A DNA stretch of 64,000 bases from Pseudomonas sp. PDM16. GTDB taxonomy: Bacteria; Pseudomonadota; Gammaproteobacteria; Pseudomonadales; Pseudomonadaceae. The notes below the pieces were generated by a model. That model saw only the letters and a program-made list of their open reading frames with translations. It made no database searches and was not told where the DNA came from. The DNA is taken from NCBI RefSeq assembly GCF_014851865.1, contig NZ_JACVAM010000007.1:62001-126000 (forward strand). The letters run 5' to 3'. This document shows, one piece after another, positions 42,427 to 51,424 of the stretch (the stretch's first letter is position 1; every line of letters starts with the position of its first letter). The position numbers and the translations under genes are program-made.

Positions 42427-43896
42427 TTGGATTTCAAGGCGAAGATTTCCCAGCGCCGTGCCCGTGAAAACGGCACGGTGCCCGAGCCCGGCGATGCCGC
42501 CTGGCTGTTCGAACTGGGCGAGCGGCTGGAGAGCGACCGCGGGCGCATCGTCAACTCTGCGGCGGTACGTCGCCTGCAGCAGAAGACCCAGGTTTTTCCG
42601 CTGGAGCGAAATGCCGCGGTACGCAGCCGCCTGACCCACTCGCTGGAAGTGCAGCAGGTCGGCCGGCACATCGTGCGTACGCTGTTCCACAAACTCGGTC
42701 CGAGGGCTGCCGATTATGGCCTGGGCGGCTTGGGACGGGAGTTGGAAACCCTGGTGGAAATGGCCTGCCTGACCCACGATATCGGCAACCCGCCGTTCGG
42801 CCATTTCGGTGAATTCGCCATCGGCGACTGGTGCGCTCGCCACCTGGATGCGTTGTTCACCGCTGCGGTGCCGATTCCTGGCGACACCGAACTGCGTCAG
42901 CGCATGCTGGCCGACCTGATGACCTTCGAGGGCAATGCCCAGGCCATTCGGCTGGTGCATCGCCTGCACGACATGAACCTCACCTACAGCCAGACGGCGT
43001 GCATGCTCAAGTATGTGCGCGCGGCCTACCAGCCGCGCCCGGCCAAGGGCATGCAGAACGGCTATCTGGCCAAGAAGCCCGGCTTCTATCTGAGCGAGGA
43101 GGGCTTCGTCGCCGAGCTGTGGCAGGTGCTTGGCATGGCGCCCGGTACGCGTCACCCGCTGGTCTACGTGATGGAGGCGGCGGACGACATTTCCTACTGC
43201 CTGGCCGATCTTGAAGATGCCGTGGTCAAGCGGATGCTCGACCTCAAGCGACTGAACGAGCTGCTGCGCGAGACCTTTGCCGAGTTCTTCCCGCTGGACT
43301 GCGTGATCGACGAGCAAGGCCGCAGCTTCGCCGAGCTGCTCGACGACGCCCGCGATGCCGCCGAGCGCGAGCCGGTGGACAAGGTCGGCAAGTTCTTCAT
43401 CCGCCTGCGCGTCAACCTGATTCACCCGCTGGTGCAGCATGCTGCCGCCCAGTTCGTCGAGCATATCGACGCGGTGTACGCGGGTACTCTCGATCGTGCC
43501 CTGCTGGAGGACGACAGCCCGGCTTGCGCGGTGGTGCAGACCTTCAAGACCGTCGGCGCCCGGCACGTGTACTGCCACCCTGAAGTGGAAACACTGCACC
43601 TGCGCGGCCTGCGCATCCTGCAGGGTTTGCTGGATGGCTACGGTGCGCTACTCGGCCTGAGTGGCGAGGCGTTCTCTGCCGTGCTGGACGGCAAGGGCCG
43701 CGCCGGCCTGCGCATGCTGGCGCGGCGCCTTCCCACCCACCTGCTGGCCGCGTATCAGGTGGCAGTGGACGGGCGCGAAGGCAAGGACGCCGCGCTGTGG
43801 GAGTTTTACTACCGCGCGCGTCTGCTGCTGGATTTCGTCAGCGGTCTGACCGACCAGTTGGCCGAGGACGAGCACCGGGTGTTGACCGCCTCGTAG
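42427..43896 (+). CDS. dgt: dGTP triphosphohydrolase
   Basis: A 489-residue HD-domain enzyme that hydrolyses dGTP to deoxyguanosine and triphosphate. The metal-binding motifs are in place: RLTHSLEVQQVGR (first His), HDIGNPPFGHFGE (His-Asp) and a later Asp in EAADDISYCLADLEDA. Length fits the E. coli-type Dgt (about 505). The start codon is TTG, supported by AAGGAG eight bases upstream; no ATG lies nearby in frame. A bidirectional terminator separates it from ahpF. Confidence 0.9.
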   Translation: MDFKAKISQRRARENGTVPEPGDAAWLFELGERLESDRGRIVNSAAVRRLQQKTQVFPLERNAAVRSRLTHSLEVQQVGRHIVRTLFHKLGPRAADYGLGGLGRELETLVEMACLTHDIGNPPFGHFGEFAIGDWCARHLDALFTAAVPIPGDTELRQRMLADLMTFEGNAQAIRLVHRLHDMNLTYSQTACMLKYVRAAYQPRPAKGMQNGYLAKKPGFYLSEEGFVAELWQVLGMAPGTRHPLVYVMEAADDISYCLADLEDAVVKRMLDLKRLNELLRETFAEFFPLDCVIDEQGRSFAELLDDARDAAEREPVDKVGKFFIRLRVNLIHPLVQHAAAQFVEHIDAVYAGTLDRALLEDDSPACAVVQTFKTVGARHVYCHPEVETLHLRGLRILQGLLDGYGALLGLSGEAFSAVLDGKGRAGLRMLARRLPTHLLAAYQVAVDGREGKDAALWEFYYRARLLLDFVSGLTDQLAEDEHRVLTAS

Positions 43897-43909
43897 GGTG
43901 CCAGACAAG

Positions 43910-43942
43910 AAAAAGCCGGGTATCTCGCGAGCCCGGCTTTTT
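43910..43942. terminator. Bidirectional terminator between dgt and ahpF
   Basis: An 11-bp perfect stem, AAAAAGCCGGG / CCCGGCTTTTT, around an 11-base loop, between the convergent stops at 43896 and 43959. Confidence 0.88.
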
Positions 43943-43958
43943 CGTTACAGCGCCGTGA

Positions 43959-45512
43959 TCAGCTGGTGCGGATCAGGTGGTCGAATGCGCTCAGCGAGGC
44001 CTTGGAGCCTTCGCCCATGGCGATGACGATCTGCTTGTACGGCACGGTGGTCACGTCGCCGGCAGCGAATACGCCGGGGATGTTGGTGGCGCCCTTGGCG
44101 TCGACCACGATCTCGCCGAAGCGGCTCAGCTCCACGCTACCTTTCAGCCAGTCGCTGTTGGGCAGCAGGCCGATCTGCACGAAGATGCCTTCCAGTTCCA
44201 CAGTGTGAATCTGGTCATTGGTGCGGTCCTTGTAGACCAGGCCGTTGACCTTCTGCCCGTCGCCCTTGACCTCGGTGGTCTGTGCGCTCTTGATCACGGT
44301 GACGTTGGGCAGGCTGTAGAGCTTCTTCTGCAGCACGGCGTCGGCACGCAGGGTGTCGGCGAACTCCAGCAGGGTCACATGGGCGACGATGCCGGCCAGG
44401 TCGATGGCCGCTTCCACGCCGGAGTTGCCGCCGCCGATCACCGCCACGCGCTTGCCCTTGAACAGCGGGCCGTCGCAGTGCGGGCAGTAGGCGACGCCAC
44501 GGCCACGGTATTCCTGCTCGCCGGGCACGTTCATTTCACGCCAGCGGGCGCCGGTGGCAAGGATCACGGTCTTGGCCTTGAGGCTGGCGCCGCTCTCGAA
44601 CTTCACTTCGTGCAGGCCACCTTCAACACCAGGGATCAGGGCGCTGGCACGCTGCAGGTTCATGATGTCGACGTCGTATTCCTTGACGTGCTCCTCGAGG
44701 GCGCGCGCCAGTTTCGGGCCTTCGGTCTCCTTCACCGAGATGAAGTTCTCGATGGCCATGGTGTCCAGCACCTGACCGCCGAAGCGTTCGGCTGCCACGC
44801 CGGTGCGGATGCCTTTGCGTGCGGCGTAGATGGCCGCTGCAGCGCCGGCCGGGCCACCGCCCACCACCAACACATCGAAGGCGTCTTTGGCGTTGAGTTT
44901 CTCGGCGTCACGGGCGCTGGCGCCGGTGTCGATCTTGGCGAGGATTTCCTCGACGCCCATGCGGCCCTGGCTGAACAGTTCGCCGTTCAGGTAGAGGCTC
45001 GGCACCGACATGATCTGGCGCTGCTCGACTTCGGTCTGGAACAGCGCGCCGTCGATGGCCACGTGGCGAATGTTGGGGTTGAGCACGGCCATCAGGTTCA
45101 GCGCCTGGACCACGTCCGGGCAGTTCTGGCAGGACAGCGAGTAGTAGGTTTCGAATTCAAACTTGCCCTGGATGTTCTTCACCTGCTCGATGACGTCGGC
45201 TTCGAGCTTGGACGGGTGGCCACCGACCTGCAGCAGGGCCAGCACCAGGGAGGTGAATTCATGGCCCATGGGGATGCCGGCGAAGGTCAGGCCGATATCC
45301 GCACCGGGGCGGTTGAGCGAGAACGACGGGCGGCGAGCGTCGCTGCCATCGGTCTTCAGGGTGATCTTGTCGGTCAGGCCGACGATGTCGTTGAGCAAGC
45401 CCAGCAGTTCCTGGGATTTCGCGCTGTCATCGAGGGACGCGACGATCTCGAACGGCTGGGTGACCTTCTCGAGGTAAGCCTTCAACTGGGTCTTAAGAGT
45501 GGCGTCCAACAT
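43959..45512 (-). CDS. ahpF: Alkyl hydroperoxide reductase subunit F
   Basis: A 517-residue flavoprotein disulfide reductase that passes electrons from NADH to AhpC. The N-terminal tandem thioredoxin-like domain carries SCQNCPDV; the FAD motif is VVGGGPAGAAAAIYAARKG (near 215-233); the redox-active CPHCDG lies near 345; and the NAD motif is VIGGGNSGVEAAIDLAG. Length matches the E. coli enzyme (521). AAGGA precedes the ATG. It lies 134 bases behind ahpC, with a hairpin between. Confidence 0.96.
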   Translation of the reverse strand: MLDATLKTQLKAYLEKVTQPFEIVASLDDSAKSQELLGLLNDIVGLTDKITLKTDGSDARRPSFSLNRPGADIGLTFAGIPMGHEFTSLVLALLQVGGHPSKLEADVIEQVKNIQGKFEFETYYSLSCQNCPDVVQALNLMAVLNPNIRHVAIDGALFQTEVEQRQIMSVPSLYLNGELFSQGRMGVEEILAKIDTGASARDAEKLNAKDAFDVLVVGGGPAGAAAAIYAARKGIRTGVAAERFGGQVLDTMAIENFISVKETEGPKLARALEEHVKEYDVDIMNLQRASALIPGVEGGLHEVKFESGASLKAKTVILATGARWREMNVPGEQEYRGRGVAYCPHCDGPLFKGKRVAVIGGGNSGVEAAIDLAGIVAHVTLLEFADTLRADAVLQKKLYSLPNVTVIKSAQTTEVKGDGQKVNGLVYKDRTNDQIHTVELEGIFVQIGLLPNSDWLKGSVELSRFGEIVVDAKGATNIPGVFAAGDVTTVPYKQIVIAMGEGSKASLSAFDHLIRTS

Positions 45513-45547
45513 GACGGAGTTCCTTTTTAACGAATTTCGGACAAACA

Positions 45548-45576
45548 AACGCCCGGGCGGATCGCGCCCGGGCGTT
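45548..45576 (-). terminator. Intercistronic hairpin between ahpC and ahpF
   Basis: A 12-bp perfect stem, AACGCCCGGGCG and its complement, around a 5-base loop, followed on the minus strand by the T-rich TGTTTGT. It probably ends most ahpC transcripts and lets a fraction continue into ahpF, matching the excess of AhpC over AhpF usually needed. Confidence 0.7.
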
Positions 45577-45646
45577 CGGGCACTTGCGGCTGGGTTGCAA
45601 CCGGCGAAGCGCAATGCATGCGGGGCGCGAGGCCCCGCGAAGATCC

Positions 45647-46210
45647 TTAGATCTTGCCGACCAGGTCCAGAGACGGGGCCAGGGTGGCTTCGCCTTCTTT
45701 CCACTTGGCCGGGCAGACTTCGCCCGGGTGAGCGGCGGTGTACTGGGCAGCTTTCAGCTTGCGCAGTGTCTCGGACACGTCACGAGCGATCTCGTTGGAG
45801 TGGATCTCGACGGTCTTGATCACGCCTTCCGGGTTGATCAGGAAGGTGCCGCGCAGAGCCAGGCCTTCTTCAGCGATGTGCACGCCGAAAGCGTTGGTCA
45901 GCTGGTGAGTCGGGTCGCCGATCAGCGGGAACTGAGCCTTGCCAACGGCCGGGGAGGTCTCGTGCCAGACTTTGTGGGAGAAGTGGGTGTCGGTGGTGAC
46001 GATGTACACTTCGGTGCCGGCTTTCTGGAATTCGGCGTAGTTGTTGGCGGCGTCTTCGATCTCGGTCGGGCAGTTGAAGGTGAAGGCTGCCGGCATGAAG
46101 ATCAGGACCGACCACTTGCCTTTCAGGCTTTGCTCGGTGACTTCAATGAACTTGCCGTTGTGGAAAGCGTTGGCCTTGAACGGCTGAACCTGGGTGTTGA
46201 TCAGGGACAT
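45647..46210 (-). CDS. ahpC: Alkyl hydroperoxide reductase subunit C (typical 2-Cys peroxiredoxin)
   Basis: A 187-residue peroxiredoxin. The peroxidatic Cys is in AFTFNCPTE (about residue 47) and the resolving Cys in HPGEVCPAKW (about 166); the C-terminal GEATLAPSLDLVGKI is the canonical AhpC tail. It reduces H2O2, organic peroxides and peroxynitrite using AhpF. The sequence around the peroxidatic Cys reads AAFTFNCPTE rather than the common ADFTFVCPTE. A -10-like TAATAT lies upstream; no convincing OxyR tetra-repeat was recognised. Confidence 0.96.
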   Translation of the reverse strand: MSLINTQVQPFKANAFHNGKFIEVTEQSLKGKWSVLIFMPAAFTFNCPTEIEDAANNYAEFQKAGTEVYIVTTDTHFSHKVWHETSPAVGKAQFPLIGDPTHQLTNAFGVHIAEEGLALRGTFLINPEGVIKTVEIHSNEIARDVSETLRKLKAAQYTAAHPGEVCPAKWKEGEATLAPSLDLVGKI

Positions 46211-46318
46211 TGAGTAACTCCTAGTGGGTTTGAGTAATGGGTTTGGAAAGTTGACGCTGGGCATATTAGCCGCATTGGCCGAGATTGCTTAATTGATTGC
46301 GGGCATTGAACCGATTGC

Positions 46319-46338
46319 CATGCCCTATGAAGGGCATG
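46319..46338. repeat. 8-bp hairpin upstream of ahpC
   Basis: CATGCCCT / AGGGCATG around a 4-base loop, between the stop of the PilZ-like gene (46361) and the ahpC promoter region. There is no T-run on the minus strand; it could be a weak terminator or operator. Confidence 0.35.
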
Positions 46339-46360
46339 TCGCAGGAGGCAAGATACCTGT

Positions 46361-46969
46361 CTAGCTCGCGATCTGCAGTTGCGGATGTCGAAGGCGGTAC
46401 TGCTCGAAGATGAACTGGCGGATGCGTTCCGCGTGCTCGCCATGCTGCAGTACGAGGCCATAGGCTGCCCGATGACGGCCAATACGGCGCACGCGCTGAC
46501 CTTGGACAGGCAGGCGGTCACATCCCGGCAGGTGTAGCCATAGAGCGAATTTATCCGGAGGCTCTCTTAGCGGAGTGCCTAGAACCAGGCTGCCAGGAGC
46601 CAACTCGTATACCAGCAAGTCACTGTCGTCACCGTTGCGCTCACGCAGTGCAACCGGCTCGTCTAGCTCCAGGCGCCAGGGGCGGCGGACCTGCCCGTCC
46701 TGAAAGATGCTCGGGGCGCCCATTTCCAGCTGCAAGCCGTGCAGTTCGTCTTCTACCATCTGCAGCGGAAAGGTCATGCGGCAATCGTCCATCTGGGCTT
46801 CCAGGCTCAACTTGGCCTGACCACCGAGGCGGGCCAGCAGGGCGTTTGCCAGGGGACCGCCGTCAACCTTGAAGGCAGGAATCGGCAAAGGCTTGCCGAT
46901 AAACTGGCTGTTGAAGACCTCTCGGATGAAATCCAGCTCCTCGCTGGACAGGGTAGGGTGCTCGGACAT
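46361..46969 (-). CDS. PilZ-like hypothetical protein
   Basis: A 202-residue soluble protein. The C-terminal half has features of PilZ c-di-GMP receptors: an RRPWR stretch (RxxxR) near 95 followed by a beta-rich region with ELAPGSLVLG where DxSxxG is expected. The second motif is degenerate, so ligand binding is uncertain. The N-terminal part is a helical extension without a known domain. It lies upstream of ahpC in the same direction but is probably transcribed separately. Confidence 0.5.
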   Translation of the reverse strand: MSEHPTLSSEELDFIREVFNSQFIGKPLPIPAFKVDGGPLANALLARLGGQAKLSLEAQMDDCRMTFPLQMVEDELHGLQLEMGAPSIFQDGQVRRPWRLELDEPVALRERNGDDSDLLVYELAPGSLVLGTPLREPPDKFALWLHLPGCDRLPVQGQRVRRIGRHRAAYGLVLQHGEHAERIRQFIFEQYRLRHPQLQIAS

Positions 46970-47127
46970 ACGACGGCCCTCCGCGGGCTACTTCATGTGA
47001 TCGAAAGCCTGGGGGCGCCTCGCGCACGAACGATCACTTGTGTGTGACGGCTCGTATCCGGGCGAGTTCCCCGGCGGGCGACATGCGGCATAATGCGCGG
47101 CGTTTTTTCGAACTTGCGGAGTGCTGT

Positions 47128-47577
47128 ATGAAAGTCGCCATCCTTTCTGGCTCGGTCTATGGGGCCGCCGAAGAAGTATCCCGCCGCGCCGTCCAGGTGC
47201 TGCAGGGCGCCGGTTTCGAGGCTTGGCACAAACCCAGCGTAGAGCTGGACGAGGTCCTGGCCTTCGCACCCGAGGCGATTCTGGTAGTTACCTCCACGAC
47301 CGGCATGGGAGAGCTGCCCGGCAATATCCAAGCGCTCTACTACGCCCTCCGAGATCGTTTTCCGGCCTGGAGAGGTCTGCCCGGCGCGGTGATCGCCCTG
47401 GGGGACTCCAGCTACGATGTGTTCTGTGGCGGCGGCGAGCAGATGCGCGAGCTTCTGCTCGAACTGGGTATGCGCGAGGTACTGCCGATGCTGCGTCTGG
47501 ACTCCAGCGAGTCGGTGACTCCGGAAGAAGACGCCATGCCCTGGCTAGGCGAATTGGTCGAGACGCTCAGGGGCTGA
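47128..47577 (+). CDS. Short-chain flavodoxin, MioC-like
   Basis: A 149-residue FMN-binding flavodoxin fold protein. The phosphate-binding loop is LSGSVYGAAEEV (about 6-17), and the isoalloxazine-contacting loops are TSTTGMGELPGN (near 57-68) and ALGDSSYDVFCGGGE (near 92-106). This matches the MioC/YqcA short flavodoxins used as electron carriers in biotin and other metabolism. The redox partner is not evident from the neighbours. Confidence 0.85.
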   Translation: MKVAILSGSVYGAAEEVSRRAVQVLQGAGFEAWHKPSVELDEVLAFAPEAILVVTSTTGMGELPGNIQALYYALRDRFPAWRGLPGAVIALGDSSYDVFCGGGEQMRELLLELGMREVLPMLRLDSSESVTPEEDAMPWLGELVETLRG

Positions 47578-47676
47578 TCTTCGAGCAAATCGGCGCCGTC
47601 TACTGCTGCGGTGGTAAGAGTGTCGGCGCGTGTTTCTAGTTCGCGCGCCGAGCGGATCCGTGCCGTTGTTGCGCTG

Positions 47677-48213
47677 CTATTTCTTCGTCGAACCGGCGCC
47701 TATGCCATTGAGCGCAGCTTCCAGGGCGCCCGAGCAGACCATGATGCCGGCACCGTGAGACAGGCATTCGAAGCGCTCAAGATCCTCGCCTTCGCTCGCC
47801 ATGCAGTTCTGCAGCGTCAAGGCATCGTCGACCTCGTCTAGCGCCTTGTTGGCTTGCCGCAGCTGATCCGAAGTTATCTTGCCGTCCTTCTTACGCTCCT
47901 CGGCGATTTCCTTCAGGTTGGGGATGTCGATCGCGGTCCAGCGCATCGCTTCCTTGCACATTTCCCGTTGCGAGGGTTTCTGCGAGGCCTCTGTCTGCTC
48001 ATCTGCCTGGGGTTGTACGACAGCGGGTTGCGGGCCATCGCTGGAGTAACCCTGGCGAATCTTCACCGTCTCCACCTGCTTTTCCGGCGTGGGCGGTTGG
48101 TTGCCGAAGTGCTTTTGGCCGTTTTCGTCCACCCAGGTGTAGATCTGTGCCTGCGCGGGTAGCGCGCAGCACAGCAGCAGAAGAGAAAAGAGGTGGCGCG
48201 GCGCCATATTCAT
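47677..48213 (-). CDS. DUF4124 domain exported protein
   Basis: A 178-residue protein with a signal peptide (LFSLLLLCCALPAQA) followed at once by the DUF4124 motif QIYTWVDENGQKHFGNQPP. The rest is a Pro/Gln linker and a helical region with four Cys residues. The DUF4124 domain is common in Pseudomonas periplasmic proteins of unknown role. AAGGA precedes the ATG; it lies downstream of ptrB in the same direction but is separated by the terminal part of the region at 48214-48274. Confidence 0.8.
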   Translation of the reverse strand: MNMAPRHLFSLLLLCCALPAQAQIYTWVDENGQKHFGNQPPTPEKQVETVKIRQGYSSDGPQPAVVQPQADEQTEASQKPSQREMCKEAMRWTAIDIPNLKEIAEERKKDGKITSDQLRQANKALDEVDDALTLQNCMASEGEDLERFECLSHGAGIMVCSGALEAALNGIGAGSTKK

Positions 48214-48274
48214 CGATCCTTGAAGAGAGAGGGTGAGGCACGATAGTCAGGCGTTGCTTGCTTGCCAAGCATGA

Positions 48275-50311
48275 TCAGTCGATTCCCAGTACTTTGAGCA
48301 GGAAGGCGTATTCCAGGGCCACATCCCTGAGCGCCTGGTATCGGCCGCTCATGCCTCCGTGGCCAGCCCCGAGGTCGGTCTTGAGCAGTAGCAGGTTGCT
48401 GTCGGTACGGGTCGCGCGGAGTTTGGCTACCCACTTGGCAGCTTCCCAGTACTGCACGCGGCTGTCGTTGTAGCCGGCGACGGCGAGGATCGCTGGATAG
48501 GCTTGAGCGCACACGTTCTCGTAGGGGGCGTAGGATCTGATGCGTTCGAACACCTCGGGCTGGTTCGGGTCGCCCCATTCGTCGTACTCGGTCACGGTCA
48601 ACGGCAGGTCGGGGTTCTGCATGGTGTTGAGCACGTCGACGAAGGGCACTTCGGCGACTGCCGCGGCGAACAGTTCAGGGCGCTGGTTGAGCACGGCGCC
48701 GATCAGCAGACCGCCGGCGCTGCCGCCGCTGATCACCAGTTGCGCTGGAGAGGTCAGGCCGTCGGCGACCAACTGTTCGGCGCAGGCGATAAAGTCGCCG
48801 AAGGTATTCTGCTTGTGCTCCAGCTTTCCGGCGCGGTACCAGGCCTCGCCCAGCTCGCCGCCGCCGCGCACGTGGGCGATGGCGAAGGCGAAGCCGCGTT
48901 CCAGCAGGCTCAGGCGTGCATGGCTGAACCACGGGTCAAGGCTCTCGCCGTAGGCGCCATAGCCATACAAGTAGAGCGGCATGGGCTGGCCGTTGGCGAG
49001 CAGGTCCTTGCGCGCCACCAGGCTGATCGGTACTTGCGTGCCATCGGCAGCCGTCGCCCAGACACGCTGGCTCTCGTAGGCATCGGCGTCGAAAGGGCCT
49101 TCCACCGGGGTCTGCTTGAGCACCTGCTGCTCGCCCGTGGACAGATCCAGCTGGCGCACCTGGGCCGGGCGGTTGAGCGCCTCGTACCGCAGGCGGATCG
49201 CCGGGCTGTGAAACTCCAGGCTGTCCTGCACATAGAGGCTGTAGGCTGCGTCGGGCAGCTGTACGGGGTAGGGTGCAGTCGATTGCGGGTGCACCTCGAT
49301 GATCGGCAGGCCGCCCTCGCGCAGGCTGAGGACGAAGGCGTCCTGGTTGAGGGTCAGGCCCTCGAGCATGCGTTGCGGGTTGTGGGGAATCAGCTCGCGC
49401 CAGTGCTGGCGTGCAGGCTGCGCTTCGCTGGTGGCGTATAGAGCGAAGTTGATGCCGGTCTGGTTGCTACGCACGAACCAGGTCCATTCACCATCCAGCA
49501 GGCCGTGGTCGACATCGTACTCGTGCTCTTCCTGGCGGGGCGCCAGGCAGCGGAATTCGCCCTGTGGCGCATGAGCGTCCAGCACCCAGGACTCGCTGGT
49601 GGTCTTGCTGCCGAGGCTGAGGACCAGCTGGCGTTCGGAGCTGGTGCGGTAGCAACTGAGGAAGAAGCGCCCGTCGGCTTCCTCGAACACCAACTCGGCG
49701 GCTTCGGCGTCGAGCGAGTGGCGATAAAGGCGATGCGGTCGATGCGTATCGTCGAGGGTGACGAAGAACAGGGTTCTGTTGTCACCCGCCCAGGTCATCT
49801 GGCCATCGCAGTCCTCGAACGGCAGCTCGCGGAGCAGACCGCTGTCCAGCTCCTTGACGAACAGGCGGTAGATCTCGTCCCCGGCGGTATCCAGGCTGTA
49901 GCCGAGCAACTTGTGGTCCGGGCTGACGGTGAAGGCACCGAGGGACAGATAGCCATCACCGGCCAGGGCATTGGGGTCGAGTAATAGCATCTCGGTGCTT
50001 TCGTCCACGACCAGAGAACCATCGGCGGGGCGAGGGCAGCGATAGTGACGCGGGTATTCGTCGCCGGCCGTGGTGCGCTGGTAGTACAACCAGGGGCCCC
50101 AAGGTACCGGCAGGGAAAGATCGGTCTCGCGAATACGGCCCTTGATCTCCTGGAAGAGTGTCTCGCGCAGCTCGGCCTGGTCGGCCAGTTGCTCGTCCAG
50201 GTAGGTGTTCTCGGCCTTGAGGTGGTCGAGGACTTCGTTGGTGTCGCGTTGCTCCAGCCAGCGGTAAGGGTCGGAGCCGGCTTCACGGCGGGCGATGGGG
50301 GCGTCGGTCAT
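48275..50311 (-). CDS. ptrB: Oligopeptidase B (S9A prolyl-oligopeptidase family)
   Basis: A 678-residue serine peptidase: N-terminal seven-bladed beta-propeller (about 70-400) and C-terminal alpha/beta-hydrolase domain. The catalytic Ser is in ISGGSAGGLLIGAV (near 525), the Asp in YNDSRVQYWEA and the His in AGHGGMSGR. The RGGGELGEAWYRAGKLEHK segment is typical of S9A enzymes. It cleaves short peptides after Arg or Lys. The ATG at 50311 is preferred because the alternative two codons upstream has no spacing for a ribosome-binding site. Confidence 0.92.
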   Translation of the reverse strand: MTDAPIARREAGSDPYRWLEQRDTNEVLDHLKAENTYLDEQLADQAELRETLFQEIKGRIRETDLSLPVPWGPWLYYQRTTAGDEYPRHYRCPRPADGSLVVDESTEMLLLDPNALAGDGYLSLGAFTVSPDHKLLGYSLDTAGDEIYRLFVKELDSGLLRELPFEDCDGQMTWAGDNRTLFFVTLDDTHRPHRLYRHSLDAEAAELVFEEADGRFFLSCYRTSSERQLVLSLGSKTTSESWVLDAHAPQGEFRCLAPRQEEHEYDVDHGLLDGEWTWFVRSNQTGINFALYATSEAQPARQHWRELIPHNPQRMLEGLTLNQDAFVLSLREGGLPIIEVHPQSTAPYPVQLPDAAYSLYVQDSLEFHSPAIRLRYEALNRPAQVRQLDLSTGEQQVLKQTPVEGPFDADAYESQRVWATAADGTQVPISLVARKDLLANGQPMPLYLYGYGAYGESLDPWFSHARLSLLERGFAFAIAHVRGGGELGEAWYRAGKLEHKQNTFGDFIACAEQLVADGLTSPAQLVISGGSAGGLLIGAVLNQRPELFAAAVAEVPFVDVLNTMQNPDLPLTVTEYDEWGDPNQPEVFERIRSYAPYENVCAQAYPAILAVAGYNDSRVQYWEAAKWVAKLRATRTDSNLLLLKTDLGAGHGGMSGRYQALRDVALEYAFLLKVLGID

Positions 50312-50403
50312 GGGCATTCTCGTTCGGGGCGACCGCAGGGAGGTCGGGGGCCGCAAAAGCCGTTATCATAAGCGCCCCTTTGCCGGCCAAGCCACGAAAC
50401 ACC

Positions 50404-50883
50404 ATGACCGAACAAGACTATCTGCTCGCCTGGAGCCTTTACGCGATTGCCGCGCTGGGCTGCCTGCTGGTGTGGTTCCGCATGACCGGCTGGATGTGGC
50501 GCTGGCTGCGCGAGCCTCTGCGGGTGATAGTTGCAGTGCTGTTGCTGACCCCGACCATCGTCGACCCGGCCAAGGAACTGTTTGCGCCGGCTATTGCCAT
50601 CACTGCCATCGATCTGTTGTTCGAAGTGGGCAAGAACGCCTGGCGAGCGGTAGCCGACCTAGCCATCTACGGCCTCATTGCCCTCGGCGTGTGGCTGGTG
50701 TTCGCGGTCTTGCGCTGGCCGGTGGAGCGCTGGTGGGAGAATCGCAAGGGGCCGCGTGCACCGGCCGTCGAAGAAGACGAACCGACCCTGCGTGAGCTGA
50801 TGGAGCGCGAGGATCGCCCTGATGCCGATACTCGCCTGGACGCGCGCGGTGATCGCCGGCTGCGCATTGAGCCACGTCTCTGA
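50404..50883 (+). CDS. Hypothetical membrane protein
   Basis: A 159-residue protein with about three hydrophobic segments (near 6-25, 38-60 and 88-112) and a charged C-terminal tail of about 45 residues with EEDEPTLRELMEREDRPDAD. No family with known function was recognised; similar proteins occur at this position in Pseudomonas. It is divergent from ptrB across a region with a -10-like TATCAT. Confidence 0.65.
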   Translation: MTEQDYLLAWSLYAIAALGCLLVWFRMTGWMWRWLREPLRVIVAVLLLTPTIVDPAKELFAPAIAITAIDLLFEVGKNAWRAVADLAIYGLIALGVWLVFAVLRWPVERWWENRKGPRAPAVEEDEPTLRELMEREDRPDADTRLDARGDRRLRIEPRL

Positions 50884-50980
50884 GCGCCGGGCTCTAGCTT
50901 CTACCTGGTTTTCCGAGGGCATCATGGGTTGCACGCCAGGCGGCTTGCGTTAGCATGACCGCAAGCGACAAGGAGAGCCC

Positions 50981-51421
50981 ATGAACTGCGTGTTCTGCGC
51001 CATCGCCGACGGCCAGCTGCCGGCGCACATCATTCACGAAGACGAACACTTTCTGGTGCTGCTGGATATTTTTCCGTTGCGCCCGACCCATGTGCTGATT
51101 GTCGCCAGGGGCCATGCTCCGTTCCTGGCAGATTTGCCGTCGCCCCCGCGTGAGGCCCTGCTGGCGCTGGCTGATCGAGTGGCCAAGGCGCTCTATCGCG
51201 AGCCGGGCGTGCTGGGCATCAATCTGCTGCTCAACGACGGCCCGGTGGCCAATCAGCACGTTCCTCACCTGCATCTTCACCTGATCCCGCGTCGCAGTGG
51301 CGACCTGATCGCGCTGTGCTGGCGTATTCTCACCCGTTTCCTGCCGCTCGGTCGCAAGCGCCTGGAAGCCCGCCTGGCGTGTGAGGCCGAACGGCTGCGC
51401 GCGGCGTTGTTGGAGGCCTGA
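50981..51421 (+). CDS. HIT-family hydrolase
   Basis: A 146-residue histidine-triad protein with MNCVFCAIADGQLPAHIIHED at the start and the active-site HVPHLHLHLIP near 97-107. HIT proteins hydrolyse or transfer nucleoside monophosphates (adenosine 5'-monophosphoramidates, AppA-type dinucleotides). It is longer than Hint proteins through a C-terminal basic helical extension. GGAGAG precedes the ATG; it is followed by a glutamine amidotransferase gene three bases on. Confidence 0.88.
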   Translation: MNCVFCAIADGQLPAHIIHEDEHFLVLLDIFPLRPTHVLIVARGHAPFLADLPSPPREALLALADRVAKALYREPGVLGINLLLNDGPVANQHVPHLHLHLIPRRSGDLIALCWRILTRFLPLGRKRLEARLACEAERLRAALLEA

Positions 51422-51424
51422 GCC

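Noticed and set aside
43977..45530. 517-codon open frame opposite ahpF
   Set aside because: Shadow of ahpF; low-complexity Val/Gly/His-rich translation without motifs.
46211..46360. OxyR-binding site upstream of ahpC
   Set aside because: Expected from knowledge of ahpC control, but no four-part ATAG/CTAT pattern with proper spacing could be read.
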